Assembly: GCA_049589355.1 (NCBI GenBank)
Contig: JBAWAP010000204.1
Span: 1 to 33,716 of the forward strand
Length of the DNA stretch: 33,716 nt
From: JBAWAP01 sp049589355
GTDB lineage: Bacteria > Chloroflexota > Anaerolineae > VGOG01
Direction of reading: 5' to 3'
The position numbers and the translations under genes were made by a program. This document shows, piece after piece, positions 7,258-14,653 of the stretch. The notes under the pieces were generated by a model. The model was not told where the DNA came from. It made no database searches and worked only from the letters and a program-made list of their open reading frames with translations. The first letter of the stretch is position 1. Each line of letters opens with the position of its first letter.

Positions 7258-8558
7258 GGCATCGTCTCCTGAGGGCGCTGCATCACGATGACCCGCCCCA
7301 TGGCAGTTGTTCTAAACTCCCACGCCCCGCCCTCCCGACGAGGGCGGGGAGAGAGGCGGAAAGGATGCCCCTGATAGATGACGTGGGCAGGGATGCCCAG
7401 CCTGGCTAGCATACTGCGTATCAGGGAGAGATCCTCCTGGCCGCCAAAAGATGCCGAGTCCAGCAGAATTGCTGTGGGAGCCACCCCCCGACGCAGCAAC
7501 GGCCATAGGGCCTCCACCCAGGCCGGGTCACCGGAAGCGGTGATCACCGCCACCGTTGTCCGCCGTCCCAGCACGGTGCGCATCTCGGTGAGCACCGTGG
7601 CGAGAGGGGAACTCTCCCCAGCTTCCACCAAGGCCAGGGCCCGCAGCAAACGCCACAACTGTCCCTCGCCCCGGCCGGGCATGACATAGGCCTCGCGCCC
7701 CCCATAGGCCACCAGCCCCACCGCCCGGTTCTGACGCAATATCCGGTCGGCCAGCGAGGCGGCTAAGATCACCCCATACTCCTCGGTAGACTCCTCCCCT
7801 TCCCCCGCTTGCACCCCGGCGTCCAGGTCCAGGACGATCCACAGGTCACCGGATACCTCCGCGTCGAAGGTTTTGGACATCAGGGCATCGCGATGGGCCG
7901 AGGAAGGCCAGTGGATGCGCCGCAGGGGATCCTCCGGCGCGTAGGGTCGGGTGGCCGAGACGTTGAGCGTCAAGTCCGCCGCTGGCTGCCGGGCCACTGC
8001 CCGCCCCGTCGCCACACCCCGAGGCAGGATCACCGACGGCAGTTCCATAACCGGGGGGACCACCAGAAGGCTGCGGGTCTGCTCATAGCGCTGGGTGACG
8101 GTGAAAAGTCCGAAGGGGTCCTGCATGTGCACCGTCCATGGCCCCAGGGTGAACAACCCTCGCCGCTTGCAAACCGTTTTCACCCGCCAAGGGGACTTCT
8201 GCCCTCCGCCCGCCGCTGTCACCCGCCCAGAGGGATAGTCGGGCAGATTGGATTCATCGTCTATCTCGGCCCAGAGGACCGGCCATGGTCCCTGATTGAG
8301 AATAGCAAATCGCTCCTCCAGCAGGTCTCCCACCTGCGCCCAGACGTAGCGCAGCGACCGGGTAACCCTAACCGACCAGGCCAGGGAGCGGGCCCACAAG
8401 TAGGCAGCCAGGGTCATTCCCCCCACTCCGCAGAGCAGGATCACCCAGGCCCGGTGGGGAGAGACGAGTTGCAGTAGGACCAGCAGCACAGCCAGCGCCA
8501 CCAGCATCCGGGAGCGCGGTCGGATCGTCACCTGGGGGGCTGAGCTTTCCTGTTCCAT
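7254..8558 (-). CDS. DUF58 domain-containing membrane protein
   Basis: I place the start at the ATG at 8558, with GAGAGGA about 7 nt upstream, giving 434 residues. The frame stays open further upstream but there it runs through dispersed repeats and does not look like protein. Two N-terminal membrane helices (RMLVALAVLLVLLQLV and the following AWVILLCGVGGMTLAAYLW) are followed by a beta-rich domain. Next comes the DUF58 signature TRPYAPEDPLRRIHWPSSAH and a vWA-like region beginning DLWIVLDLDAG. Family knowledge: DUF58 proteins partner with MoxR ATPases and TgpA-like transglutaminases; the mechanism is unknown. Near the C terminus, residues about 403-411 (LSPRPRREG) are encoded by a 10-bp-arm palindrome (7325-7349) that looks like an inserted dispersed repeat. 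Confidence 0.88.
   Translation of the reverse strand: MEQESSAPQVTIRPRSRMLVALAVLLVLLQLVSPHRAWVILLCGVGGMTLAAYLWARSLAWSVRVTRSLRYVWAQVGDLLEERFAILNQGPWPVLWAEIDDESNLPDYPSGRVTAAGGGQKSPWRVKTVCKRRGLFTLGPWTVHMQDPFGLFTVTQRYEQTRSLLVVPPVMELPSVILPRGVATGRAVARQPAADLTLNVSATRPYAPEDPLRRIHWPSSAHRDALMSKTFDAEVSGDLWIVLDLDAGVQAGEGEESTEEYGVILAASLADRILRQNRAVGLVAYGGREAYVMPGRGEGQLWRLLRALALVEAGESSPLATVLTEMRTVLGRRTTVAVITASGDPAWVEALWPLLRRGVAPTAILLDSASFGGQEDLSLIRSMLARLGIPAHVIYQGHPFRLSPRPRREGGAWEFRTTAMGRVIVMQRPQETMP
7325..7349. repeat. GC-rich palindrome inside the DUF58 gene
   Basis: Perfect 10-bp arms CCCCGCCCTC (7325-7334) and GAGGGCGGGG (7340-7349) with a 5-nt loop, in frame within the DUF58 coding sequence. Confidence 0.85.
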
Positions 8559-8626
8559 GAGTTTGTCCTCTCGGGGCGGAAAAGGTTTGACTACCTCTTC
8601 TCCTTGTAGTAAAATATAGAGTGTGT

Positions 8627-8822
8627 CATTGCGAGTCTTCCATGGCGCATCGTGCCATCCGTAGGGGGCAGAAACTTGGGCGAGGTTCGTAGTAACAGCT
8701 TTAGCTGTCGTTTGGCAGCAAAGGCGACTAAAGTCGCCACTATGAACCAAGTTTCTGAGTAGCCGAAGGCGAAGCAATCTCCTGCTTACGGTGGGGATGG
8801 CTTCGCTTCGCTCGCCATGACA
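8627..8822. repeat. Nested REP-like palindromic repeat cluster
   Basis: This 196-bp stretch is made of palindromic units. An outer pair resembles the widespread REP-like motif TCATTGCGAG ... GAAGCAATCTCC (8626 onward and 8771 onward). Inside it lies an 87-bp compound palindrome (8670-8756) with outer arms AGAAACTTGG / CCAAGTTTCT, a CAGCTTTAGCTG unit, and an inner perfect GGCGACT-AA-AGTCGCC (8723-8738). A second REP-type unit, GGGGATGGCTTCGCTTCGCT continuing to CGCCATGAC, spans 8793-8822 and overlaps the 3' end of the endonuclease III gene. No gene is seen in the 227-bp spacer 8559-8785. Confidence 0.8.
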
Positions 8823-9484
8823 TAGTCGCAATGCTCTCGGAGGACGCAGATGGCGCAACGAGGTTGCTGCGACTTGCAGACCTCTCGCCCGTGGGCGATG
8901 AGGTTGAGGTGGAAGGTGTAGTAGATTTCGGGTGGAAGCAGTTGCTCCAGAGCTTCGTGGGCCTGCTCCCGAGAAGTCTTGGGTCCGATGAGGCCCAGGC
9001 GTCGGCTCACGCGGTGGACGTGGGTGTCCACCGGGAAGGCGGGCTTTCCCAGGGAGAAGAGAAGCACGATGGCGGCAGTCTTGGGGCCCACTCCGTTGAG
9101 CGAGGTCAGCCACCGCTTGGCCTCATTAACCTCCATCTCGGCGATGAAGTCCAGGGTCAATTCGCCTCGCTCCAGCTTGATCGCTTGCAGGGCCTCCTTG
9201 ATGCGTGGGGCCTTCACGTTGGCCAGCCCCCCCGGCCGGATGGCTTCAGCGATTTCGGTTGCGCTGGCGGCCAGCACACTCTCCCAGGTGGGGAATCTTT
9301 CCTTCAAGCGCCTCCAAGCTTGATCGCGGTTCACGTCGGAAGTGTTTTGGGAGAGGATGGTGAAGATCAACTCGCTCAGCGGATCGAGGCGGGGATGCCA
9401 CTCTCGTTCTCCGTATTCATGGATCAATAGTTGATGAATGGTCAGGGCCTTTGACGTTTGACGTTTTACGTTGTCACGTTTCAC
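8786..9484 (-). CDS. nth: Endonuclease III-like DNA glycosylase/AP lyase
   Basis: The protein has 232 residues from a GTG at 9484. The helix-hairpin-helix is LNGVGPKTAAIVL, with the catalytic Lys135 and the catalytic Asp153 in PVDTHVHRVSRRLG. The C-terminal [4Fe-4S] loop has ligands Cys203, Cys210, Cys213 and Cys219 (C-x6-C-x2-C-x5-C). This is the base-excision glycosylase that removes oxidised pyrimidines and nicks the abasic site. Two oddities: residues about 2-13 (KRDNVKRQTSKA) are encoded by a dispersed ACGTTTGACGTTTTACG-type repeat, and the final residues (MASEAKPSPP) by a REP-like repeat. So both ends of the gene seem to have been extended by repeats. No strong ribosome-binding site was found at the GTG, and the true start is uncertain. 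Confidence 0.9.
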   Translation of the reverse strand: MKRDNVKRQTSKALTIHQLLIHEYGEREWHPRLDPLSELIFTILSQNTSDVNRDQAWRRLKERFPTWESVLAASATEIAEAIRPGGLANVKAPRIKEALQAIKLERGELTLDFIAEMEVNEAKRWLTSLNGVGPKTAAIVLLFSLGKPAFPVDTHVHRVSRRLGLIGPKTSREQAHEALEQLLPPEIYYTFHLNLIAHGREVCKSQQPRCAICVLREHCDYVMASEAKPSPP

Positions 9485-9486
9485 GG
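9451..9486. repeat. Dispersed GACGTTTGACGTTTTACG repeat
   Basis: Short imperfect tandem units (TTGACGTTT, GACGTTTTAC, GTCACGTTTCACG) lie at the head of nth and in front of the plus-strand cupin gene. Related units occur at 13752-13784 and in the arms of the hairpin at 11586-11618. Confidence 0.65.
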
Positions 9487-9544
9487 TATCTTATGCTCTA
9501 ACAACCTATGCTATCGAACCAAAGGATTCTTGAAGGAGGCTCTA

Positions 9545-10000
9545 ATGATTGAAGGCGTTAAAGTGCGCAAGCTGCGGCTCATCCCCGACGAGCGGGGCTA
9601 TCTGATGGAGATGCTGCGCTCCGATTGGGAAGAGTACGAGAAATTCGGCCAGGTCTATATCACCGCCGTCTACCCCGGTGCAGTCAAGGGCTGGCATTAT
9701 CACAGAATCCAGACCGACCATTTCATCTGTGTCCACGGCATGGCCAAGGTGGTGCTATACGACGGACGCACAGGCTCGCCTACCCACGGCGAGGTGAACG
9801 AGTTCTTCATGGGCGAGCAGAACCCCATGCTGCTCAAAATCCCCCCCGGTGTGATGCACGGCTTCAAGGGTATCAGCCAGGAGATGACCCTTATCGTCAA
9901 CGTGCCCACTGAGCTCTACAAGTATGAGCAGCCAGACGAATACCGCTTGCCTGCTCACACCGATGAGATACCCTACGACTGGGCATGCAAAGACGGCTGA
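9545..10000 (+). CDS. RmlC-like cupin, dTDP-sugar epimerase family
   Basis: The ATG at 9545 follows AAGGAGG (9533-9539) by 5 nt and gives 151 residues. The jelly-roll resembles dTDP-4-dehydrorhamnose 3,5-epimerase: an opening DERGYLMEMLR, the active-site strand YPGAVKGWHYHRIQTDHF with His51 and His53, then GMAKVVLYDGR, and IPPGVMHGF with His105 (the family's IP.G..HGF). Canonical RmlC is about 180 residues, and the classic G-L-H-Y-Q motif is here GWHYHR. It may therefore be a sugar epimerase/isomerase of a related group and not RmlC itself. No rhamnose genes are next to it. It is the only plus-strand gene between 4.9 kb and the right edge. Its 3' end overlaps the repeat-derived tail of murE on the other strand. 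Confidence 0.75.
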   Translation: MIEGVKVRKLRLIPDERGYLMEMLRSDWEEYEKFGQVYITAVYPGAVKGWHYHRIQTDHFICVHGMAKVVLYDGRTGSPTHGEVNEFFMGEQNPMLLKIPPGVMHGFKGISQEMTLIVNVPTELYKYEQPDEYRLPAHTDEIPYDWACKDG

Positions 10001-11547
10001 GCCGATTTCGAATTTCGGATTTCGGATTGCGGATTTAGTGCCTTTCTCACTGCCTCCCGGTCGTCCCAGGGATACTCCGTGGTGCCGAAGCACATGGACT
10101 GTTCGTGGCCCTTGCCGGTGACGATCACCAGGTCACCGGCTCGGGCCATTTTCACCGCGAATTCAATGGCCTCTCCGCGGTCGCCGACGCGCCAGAAGCC
10201 CTCTCCTTCCCTGCGCCCCACTCTCTCACAACCGGCTGCGATTTGAGCCATGATGCTATCTAGATCCTCGGTGCGCGGATCCTCAGCCGTGATGACCACG
10301 CGGTCCGCCAGTTTCCCGGCGATTTCTCCCATCATTGGCCGCTTGGCCACATCCCTGAGCCCCGCACAGCCGAAGACGACGATGACCCGGCCATCGGTCA
10401 GCCCGCGCGCCGTCTCCAGCGCCCGCTCAAGAGCATTGGGCGTGTGGGCGAAGTCCACGATGGCGGTGAAATCCTGCCCCAAGACGATGCGCTCCATGCG
10501 GCCCGGCACCCCTCGCACGACTTGGATCCCCGCCTGCATAGCCTCGAAGGGAACCACCTGCGAAACACCAACGGCGACGGCCGCCAGGATGTTGTAGACA
10601 TTGAAAGGGCCGGGAAGCTCTGTCCGTACCACGAACTCTCCCTGAGAAGTTACGGCGGTGAGGGTCGTAGCTGTGGGCGTGTGCACGATGTCGCGGGCTG
10701 TGACGTCCGCTAGTCGCTCCAGGCCGTAGGTTAGATGACAGTCGGCGGGGATTTGGCGCAAGTGCTCAAAAGAGGAGTCATCAGCGTTCAGGATGGAGGT
10801 TTTCGGCGTGTTGGGCTTACGAAAAGAGCGGGCCAGGTCGCGGAAGAGGTGGGCCTTGGCTTCCCGATAGCCTTCGTAGGTTTTGTGGTAGTCCAGGTGC
10901 TCGTGGGTGATGTTGGTCACCACCGCCACGTCGAAATCGCAGGCTGTGACCCGATGCTGGGCCAGGCCGTGAGAGGTGGCTTCCAGGACAACGTACTCCG
11001 TCCCACCCTCTACCATCCGTTCCAGATACTGCTGCACCTGGAGCGCATCGGGGGTGGTGACGTGAAGTCCGGTCTCGTAGTGCTCGTCGCCGATGAGGGC
11101 CTCTACAGTGCTGATCATCCCTGTCTTGTGCCCTGCAGCAGCCAGGATGCTGCGGATGAGCTCGACGGTGGTGGTCTTGCCATCGGTGCCGGTGACGCCG
11201 ATGACGCGCAGCTTGCGAGCCGGGTAGCCGTGGAAGGCGGCAGCCAGGTGGGCGAGAGCTTGACGAGAGTCGGGTACCAAGATGCAGGAGGCAGGAGGCA
11301 TGATGCAGGATGCAAGAGGCAAGACATGCATCATGTATCTTGCATCTTGCATCACTACCGCTACCGCACCACGCTCGAGGGCCTGAGGAATGAAATCATG
11401 CCCATCCGCGCTCAGCCCCCTGAGGGCCACAAAAAGAACGCCGGGCCTGACCTGGCGCGAGTCGTGAGCCAGTCCCTCGATTTCCACGTCCACGCGCCCA
11501 TGGATTTCTTTGTAAGATATGGCGGTTAGCAACTTGGAAAGCTCCAT
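9973..11547 (-). CDS. murE: UDP-N-acetylmuramyl-tripeptide synthetase (MurE ligase)
   Basis: The protein has 524 residues. It adds the third amino acid of the peptidoglycan stem to UDP-MurNAc-L-Ala-D-Glu using ATP. Seen: substrate domain with HDSRQVRPGVLFVAL, P-loop GVTGTDGKTTT (117-127), the lysine expected to be carbamylated (Lys231 in EAKAHLF), DFAHTPNAL (365-373), and CAGLRDVAKRP. The position of the meso-DAP motif DNPR holds EDPR (422-425), so the incorporated residue (DAP, Orn or Lys) is uncertain. Residues about 66-90, including LPLASCIMPPASCIL, are encoded by a dispersed palindromic repeat inserted in frame between AVAVV and VPDSRQAL. Residues about 506-524 come from another repeat and from the antisense of the cupin gene. 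The start has GAGG 8 nt upstream and a strong promoter at 11568-11595. Confidence 0.92.
   Translation of the reverse strand: MELSKLLTAISYKEIHGRVDVEIEGLAHDSRQVRPGVLFVALRGLSADGHDFIPQALERGAVAVVMQDARYMMHVLPLASCIMPPASCILVPDSRQALAHLAAAFHGYPARKLRVIGVTGTDGKTTTVELIRSILAAAGHKTGMISTVEALIGDEHYETGLHVTTPDALQVQQYLERMVEGGTEYVVLEATSHGLAQHRVTACDFDVAVVTNITHEHLDYHKTYEGYREAKAHLFRDLARSFRKPNTPKTSILNADDSSFEHLRQIPADCHLTYGLERLADVTARDIVHTPTATTLTAVTSQGEFVVRTELPGPFNVYNILAAVAVGVSQVVPFEAMQAGIQVVRGVPGRMERIVLGQDFTAIVDFAHTPNALERALETARGLTDGRVIVVFGCAGLRDVAKRPMMGEIAGKLADRVVITAEDPRTEDLDSIMAQIAAGCERVGRREGEGFWRVGDRGEAIEFAVKMARAGDLVIVTGKGHEQSMCFGTTEYPWDDREAVRKALNPQSEIRNSKSAQPSLHAQS
10005..10037. repeat. Dispersed AATTCGAAATCCGAAAT-type repeat at the murE 3' end
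   Basis: Short tandem units ATTTCGAATTTCGGATTTCG followed by GATTGCGGATTT lie between the cupin stop and the conserved end of murE. They encode part of the C-terminal tail of MurE (NPQSEIRNSK). Confidence 0.75.
11281..11353. repeat. Palindromic GATGCAGGATGCAAGA repeat inserted in murE
   Basis: Arms GATGCAGGATGCAAGA (11302-11317) and TCTTGCATCTTGCATC (11338-11353) pair at 15 of 16 positions, with one G-T wobble, around a 20-nt loop. The unit is preceded by GCAGGAGGCAGGAGGCAT. The same word family (GCCTCCTGCCTCCTGCTTCT) lies at 26629-26655 in an intergenic spacer, which identifies it as a dispersed element. Confidence 0.85.
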
Positions 11548-11567
11548 ATCCGTCGCCTCAGCAACAC

Positions 11568-11595
11568 ATTATACTCCACAAAGAAGAAACGTCAA
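11568..11595 (-). promoter_or_regulatory. Sigma-70 promoter of murE
   Basis: Minus-strand -35 TTGACG (11595-11590), 16-nt spacer, -10 TATAAT (11573-11568). The predicted transcript start is about 14 nt before the ATG. The -35 box lies within the 3' arm of the hairpin at 11586-11618. Confidence 0.7.
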
Positions 11596-11618
11596 GGAAA
11601 GAGATGCCTTGACGTTTC
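11586..11618 (-). terminator. Hairpin after hppA, possible terminator
   Basis: Perfect 12-bp arms GAAACGTCAAGG / CCTTGACGTTTC with a 9-nt loop, 34 nt after the hppA stop. On the minus strand the stem is followed by TTCTTTG, a weak T tract. The stem also contains the -35 box of the murE promoter. Confidence 0.5.
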
Positions 11619-11652
11619 AATGATTGTTTGAGTAAGACAAGTACCGCGAAAC

Positions 11653-13737
11653 CTAGAACAAGTGGAAAGCAGCGATGATCGGAGCGAACAGAGTGGATAC
11701 CAGAGACATCACGGTAATCAGTGTGTTGAGCGAGGGGCCAGCCGTATCTTTGAACGGATCACCGACGGTGTCGCCTACGACACTGGCTTTGTGTGCGTCG
11801 GAGCCGGGGCCACCAAATTCCCCCGATTCAATGAACTTTTTGGCGTTGTCCCACAGACCCCCGGCGTTGGACATCAGCAGCGCGAAAATGACCCCGGTGA
11901 AGATGCTCCCTCCCAGGAATCCTCCCAGGGCCTCGGAGCCGAGGATGATGCCAACCAGGACGGGGAGAACGATAGCCAGGAAGGCTGGCACCACCAGGGA
12001 GGTGAGGGCACCCTGGGCAGCCAGACCCACACAGGCCGCATAGTCGGGCCTCTCCGTGCCGGCCAGAATGCCAGGACGTTCTTTGAATTGCCGGCGGATC
12101 TCCTCGATCATATCGAAGGCATTGTGGGTAACAGACAGCATCGTGAGGGCACTGAACAACGGCGGTGTTACCGCGCCTAGCAGGACGCCAGCGACGACAA
12201 CAGGTTGCCGCAGACTGATGACCAGTTCCACACCCCTGGCTCCCACTACCTCCGCGTAGGCTGCAAAGAGCGCCAGGACAGTGAGGGCGGCGGCGCTGAT
12301 GGCGAAACCTTTGGTGATGGCCTTGGCCGTGTTGCCGGCCGCATCGAGCACATCAGTCGTGTCAATGACTTCCTGCGGCATTCCAGCCATCACGGCGATG
12401 CCCCGCGCGTTGTCCACGATGGGGCCGTACGCGTCGGAGGAAACAATCATGCCACTGACGGACAACATCCCCACCGCGGTGATGCCGACCCCGTAGATGC
12501 CGCTGATCCCGGACAATTCCGCCAGGTAATAGGAGAGCAACGTCGCCACGACAATCCCAATGATCGAGGGAACGATGCTGATCAGCCCATAGCTATAGCC
12601 GGTGATGATGTTAATGGCCGCTCCAGAACTGGAGACGCGGGCTGTCTCCATCACCGGGTGGAAATCGGACGAAGTGTAGTAATCGGAGGTAAAGCCGATG
12701 ACGACGCCGGTAACAAGCCCGGCCAGGGTGGCCCACAATACGCCGAGGTTGTAGCCGCCCAACAACACAACGGCGGCAGCCAGCACGGCAAAGATTGCGC
12801 AGGTGATGATCGTCCCGCTGTTGAGCGCCCTACCCGGATTGCCACTCTTGCCCACCCGCACAAACCGGATACCGATGAGCGAAGCGACGATGCCCAGCGT
12901 GCACAGAACCAGAGGAAACAGAACGTACCTGGCCTGCAACAGGTTGTCGCTGGCAAAAAGCGAAGCACCCAAAAGCATGGCAGCCACCGTACTGGCTACA
13001 TAGCTATCGAAGATATCTGCTCCCATGCCGGCCACATCACCGACGTTATCGCCGACGTTATCGGCGACCACGGCCGGGTTGCGGGGGTCGTCCTCAGGAA
13101 TGCCGATCTCTACCTTGCCCACCAGGTCGGCCGCAATGTCGGCCGTTTTGGTATAGATCCCACCGCCCGCTTTGGCCAACAAGGCCAGGGCAGATGCTCC
13201 AAAGCTGAAGCCGAGGATGATCTCTGGGTCGCCGGTGAAGAGATAAATCGTGCTCATACCGATGACAGCCAGGCCCACCATAGCCAGGCCCATTACCGAG
13301 CCGGCATAGAAGGCTACCTGAAAAGCACGGTTGATGCTCTCATTGGCCGCTGTTGCGCTTCGCACATTGGCAGCCACGGCGATGGTCATGCCCATGTACC
13401 CGGCGATGGCCGAACATACCGCGCCAGCCACAAAGGCCAGAGCCATCAGGATACCCCTTGAAGGGTTGATGGTTACCGCTTTTAGGCCCAGATGCTCAAT
13501 GTCGAAGCTAAACACAATGGCGATAATGATACCCAGCGCGACTGCGACTAGAGTGAGGGCCGCGTAGAGACGACGCAGGTAGGTTCTCGCCCCTTCTCGA
13601 ATCCAGGATGCGACCTCCTGAGCCTCCTTGGATCCTGCATCTTGCCGATTGACCCAAATGTATAGCCAGATCGCTACTCCGAGAGAAGCAGCACCCGCAA
13701 AGATAGCCACGAAAATCCAAAGCTCAGATCCTGCCAC
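11653..13737 (-). CDS. hppA: Membrane-bound proton-translocating pyrophosphatase, K+-independent type
   Basis: The protein has 694 residues and about 16 membrane helices. It hydrolyses pyrophosphate and pumps H+. Substrate-site motifs are KTADIAADLVGKVE (197-210), the D-N-V-G-D-N-V-G-D run (226-234) followed by VAGMGADIFDSY, and the C-terminal KASVVGDTVGDPFKDTAGPS. Position 472 in GNTAKAITKGFA is Lys followed by Thr at +3, the known signature of K+-independent H+-pumps; K+-dependent and Na+-pumping members have Ala there. The start is a GTG at 13737 with AGGAGG 7 nt upstream. It is the last gene of the long minus-strand run and is followed by a hairpin. A deleted relative sits at 18307-18760. 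Confidence 0.95.
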   Translation of the reverse strand: MAGSELWIFVAIFAGAASLGVAIWLYIWVNRQDAGSKEAQEVASWIREGARTYLRRLYAALTLVAVALGIIIAIVFSFDIEHLGLKAVTINPSRGILMALAFVAGAVCSAIAGYMGMTIAVAANVRSATAANESINRAFQVAFYAGSVMGLAMVGLAVIGMSTIYLFTGDPEIILGFSFGASALALLAKAGGGIYTKTADIAADLVGKVEIGIPEDDPRNPAVVADNVGDNVGDVAGMGADIFDSYVASTVAAMLLGASLFASDNLLQARYVLFPLVLCTLGIVASLIGIRFVRVGKSGNPGRALNSGTIITCAIFAVLAAAVVLLGGYNLGVLWATLAGLVTGVVIGFTSDYYTSSDFHPVMETARVSSSGAAINIITGYSYGLISIVPSIIGIVVATLLSYYLAELSGISGIYGVGITAVGMLSVSGMIVSSDAYGPIVDNARGIAVMAGMPQEVIDTTDVLDAAGNTAKAITKGFAISAAALTVLALFAAYAEVVGARGVELVISLRQPVVVAGVLLGAVTPPLFSALTMLSVTHNAFDMIEEIRRQFKERPGILAGTERPDYAACVGLAAQGALTSLVVPAFLAIVLPVLVGIILGSEALGGFLGGSIFTGVIFALLMSNAGGLWDNAKKFIESGEFGGPGSDAHKASVVGDTVGDPFKDTAGPSLNTLITVMSLVSTLFAPIIAAFHLF

Positions 13738-13751
13738 TGTCGTTCCTCCTA

Positions 13752-13784
13752 GCGTGAAACGTAATCACGCATCACGCTTCACGC
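13752..13784. repeat. Dispersed GCGTGAAACGTAATCACG repeat upstream of hppA
   Basis: Inverted ends GCGTGAA (13752-13758) and TTCACGC (13778-13784) flank ACGTAATCACGCATCACGC. The words are shared with the repeat at 9451-9486. It fills most of the spacer between hppA and the unknown gene. Confidence 0.65.
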
Positions 13785-13793
13785 AACACGGCT

Positions 13794-14558
13794 TCACATG
13801 TTGGCAGAACGCCACCAACGGTAGTATTTGGCACGCAGCTCCTCCTGCGAAGGCAGAGGGAAACATAGAAGCCCCGCTTCATTCCCCACAAAGATGCCAC
13901 TCTTTATCGTGCGATATGGGAACGAAGCCGGCTGGATGCGGTTAACCATTTTGGCCTGAACGGTCTTGCTCTTCAGTTCTATCAGACATTGGCGCAGATG
14001 GTCAATGTTGGAATAGGGCAAATCCCGCACAGCGCCACGTTCAGGGTCTGTGGCCAATTCATCCAGCCGCAGCTCAACAAAGCAAATCGCTGGCAAGGAG
14101 AGAAGGCTGGTTGGATTCTTGACAACAAGGTTGTAAAACTCACGAGGACCTAAAGCGCTGACTACCAGGGGATGCACAGGCGCGATCTCTTGATAGAGAT
14201 GCAATCCTATCGTGTCTTCGGGGAACTCTTGGCTAGATTCCAGACCCAGCACCCGCCCATCCTGGGTCACGAGATAGAGCCTCTGCATGACGTCTAACGG
14301 TATATGCTCCAGCGCGCGATAGACGGAGATATAGATCGAGCGTTTTGGGCTTCCATCCTCGTGAGGCACACAACGCCGGATACCCTCTTCGATACGGAAG
14401 AAGGTGTGTCTGAAGTCCGGACTGATTTCAAAGAATATAGCTTGTCCGCGTGCTTTCTTCATACTTCCAACTGAGTAGTAGACGCCAAACTCCTCAGGCG
14501 TCAGCATGGAAGCGATCAGTGCTTCGGGTATCATGGATAAGTACAGGTGGACATCCAT
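13794..14558 (-). CDS. Conserved-looking hypothetical protein
   Basis: I place the start at the ATG at 14558, 8 nt after AAGGAGG, giving 254 residues; the frame is open further upstream but through a repeat. It is soluble: I see no signal peptide, membrane helix or metal motif. It begins MDVHLYLSMIPEALIASMLT, contains PEEFGVYYSVGSMKKARGQA and later LGPREFYNLVVKNPTSLLSL, and ends KYYRWWRSANM. The regular alternation suggests a mixed alpha/beta fold. I do not recognise a family. It follows the response regulator and precedes hppA in the same orientation, so it may belong to that regulatory group. Nothing in the sequence gives a function. Confidence 0.7.
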   Translation of the reverse strand: MDVHLYLSMIPEALIASMLTPEEFGVYYSVGSMKKARGQAIFFEISPDFRHTFFRIEEGIRRCVPHEDGSPKRSIYISVYRALEHIPLDVMQRLYLVTQDGRVLGLESSQEFPEDTIGLHLYQEIAPVHPLVVSALGPREFYNLVVKNPTSLLSLPAICFVELRLDELATDPERGAVRDLPYSNIDHLRQCLIELKSKTVQAKMVNRIQPASFPYRTIKSGIFVGNEAGLLCFPLPSQEELRAKYYRWWRSANM

Positions 14559-14583
14559 GGCCATCTCCTCCTTAAGACCAGAT

Positions 14584-14652
14584 ACGGAGAGGGGGAGACA
14601 AGGGGAGGGGGAGAATCTCCTTGTCTCCTTGTCCCCCCTCACCCCCTCTCCC
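14584..14652. repeat. Purine/pyrimidine palindromic repeat between response regulator and unknown gene
   Basis: A purine-rich left half and pyrimidine-rich right half form a long imperfect hairpin. It includes perfect arms GGAGACAAGG (14594-14603) and CCTTGTCTCC (14619-14628). It ends in front of the response regulator stop and separates it from the next gene. Confidence 0.7.
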
Positions 14653-14653
14653 G

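Noticed and set aside
8559..9113. N-terminal extension of the DUF58 frame by 185 residues
   Set aside because: The extension runs through REP-like palindromes, has no domain, and overlaps the 3' part of nth. The ATG at 8558 has a good ribosome-binding site.
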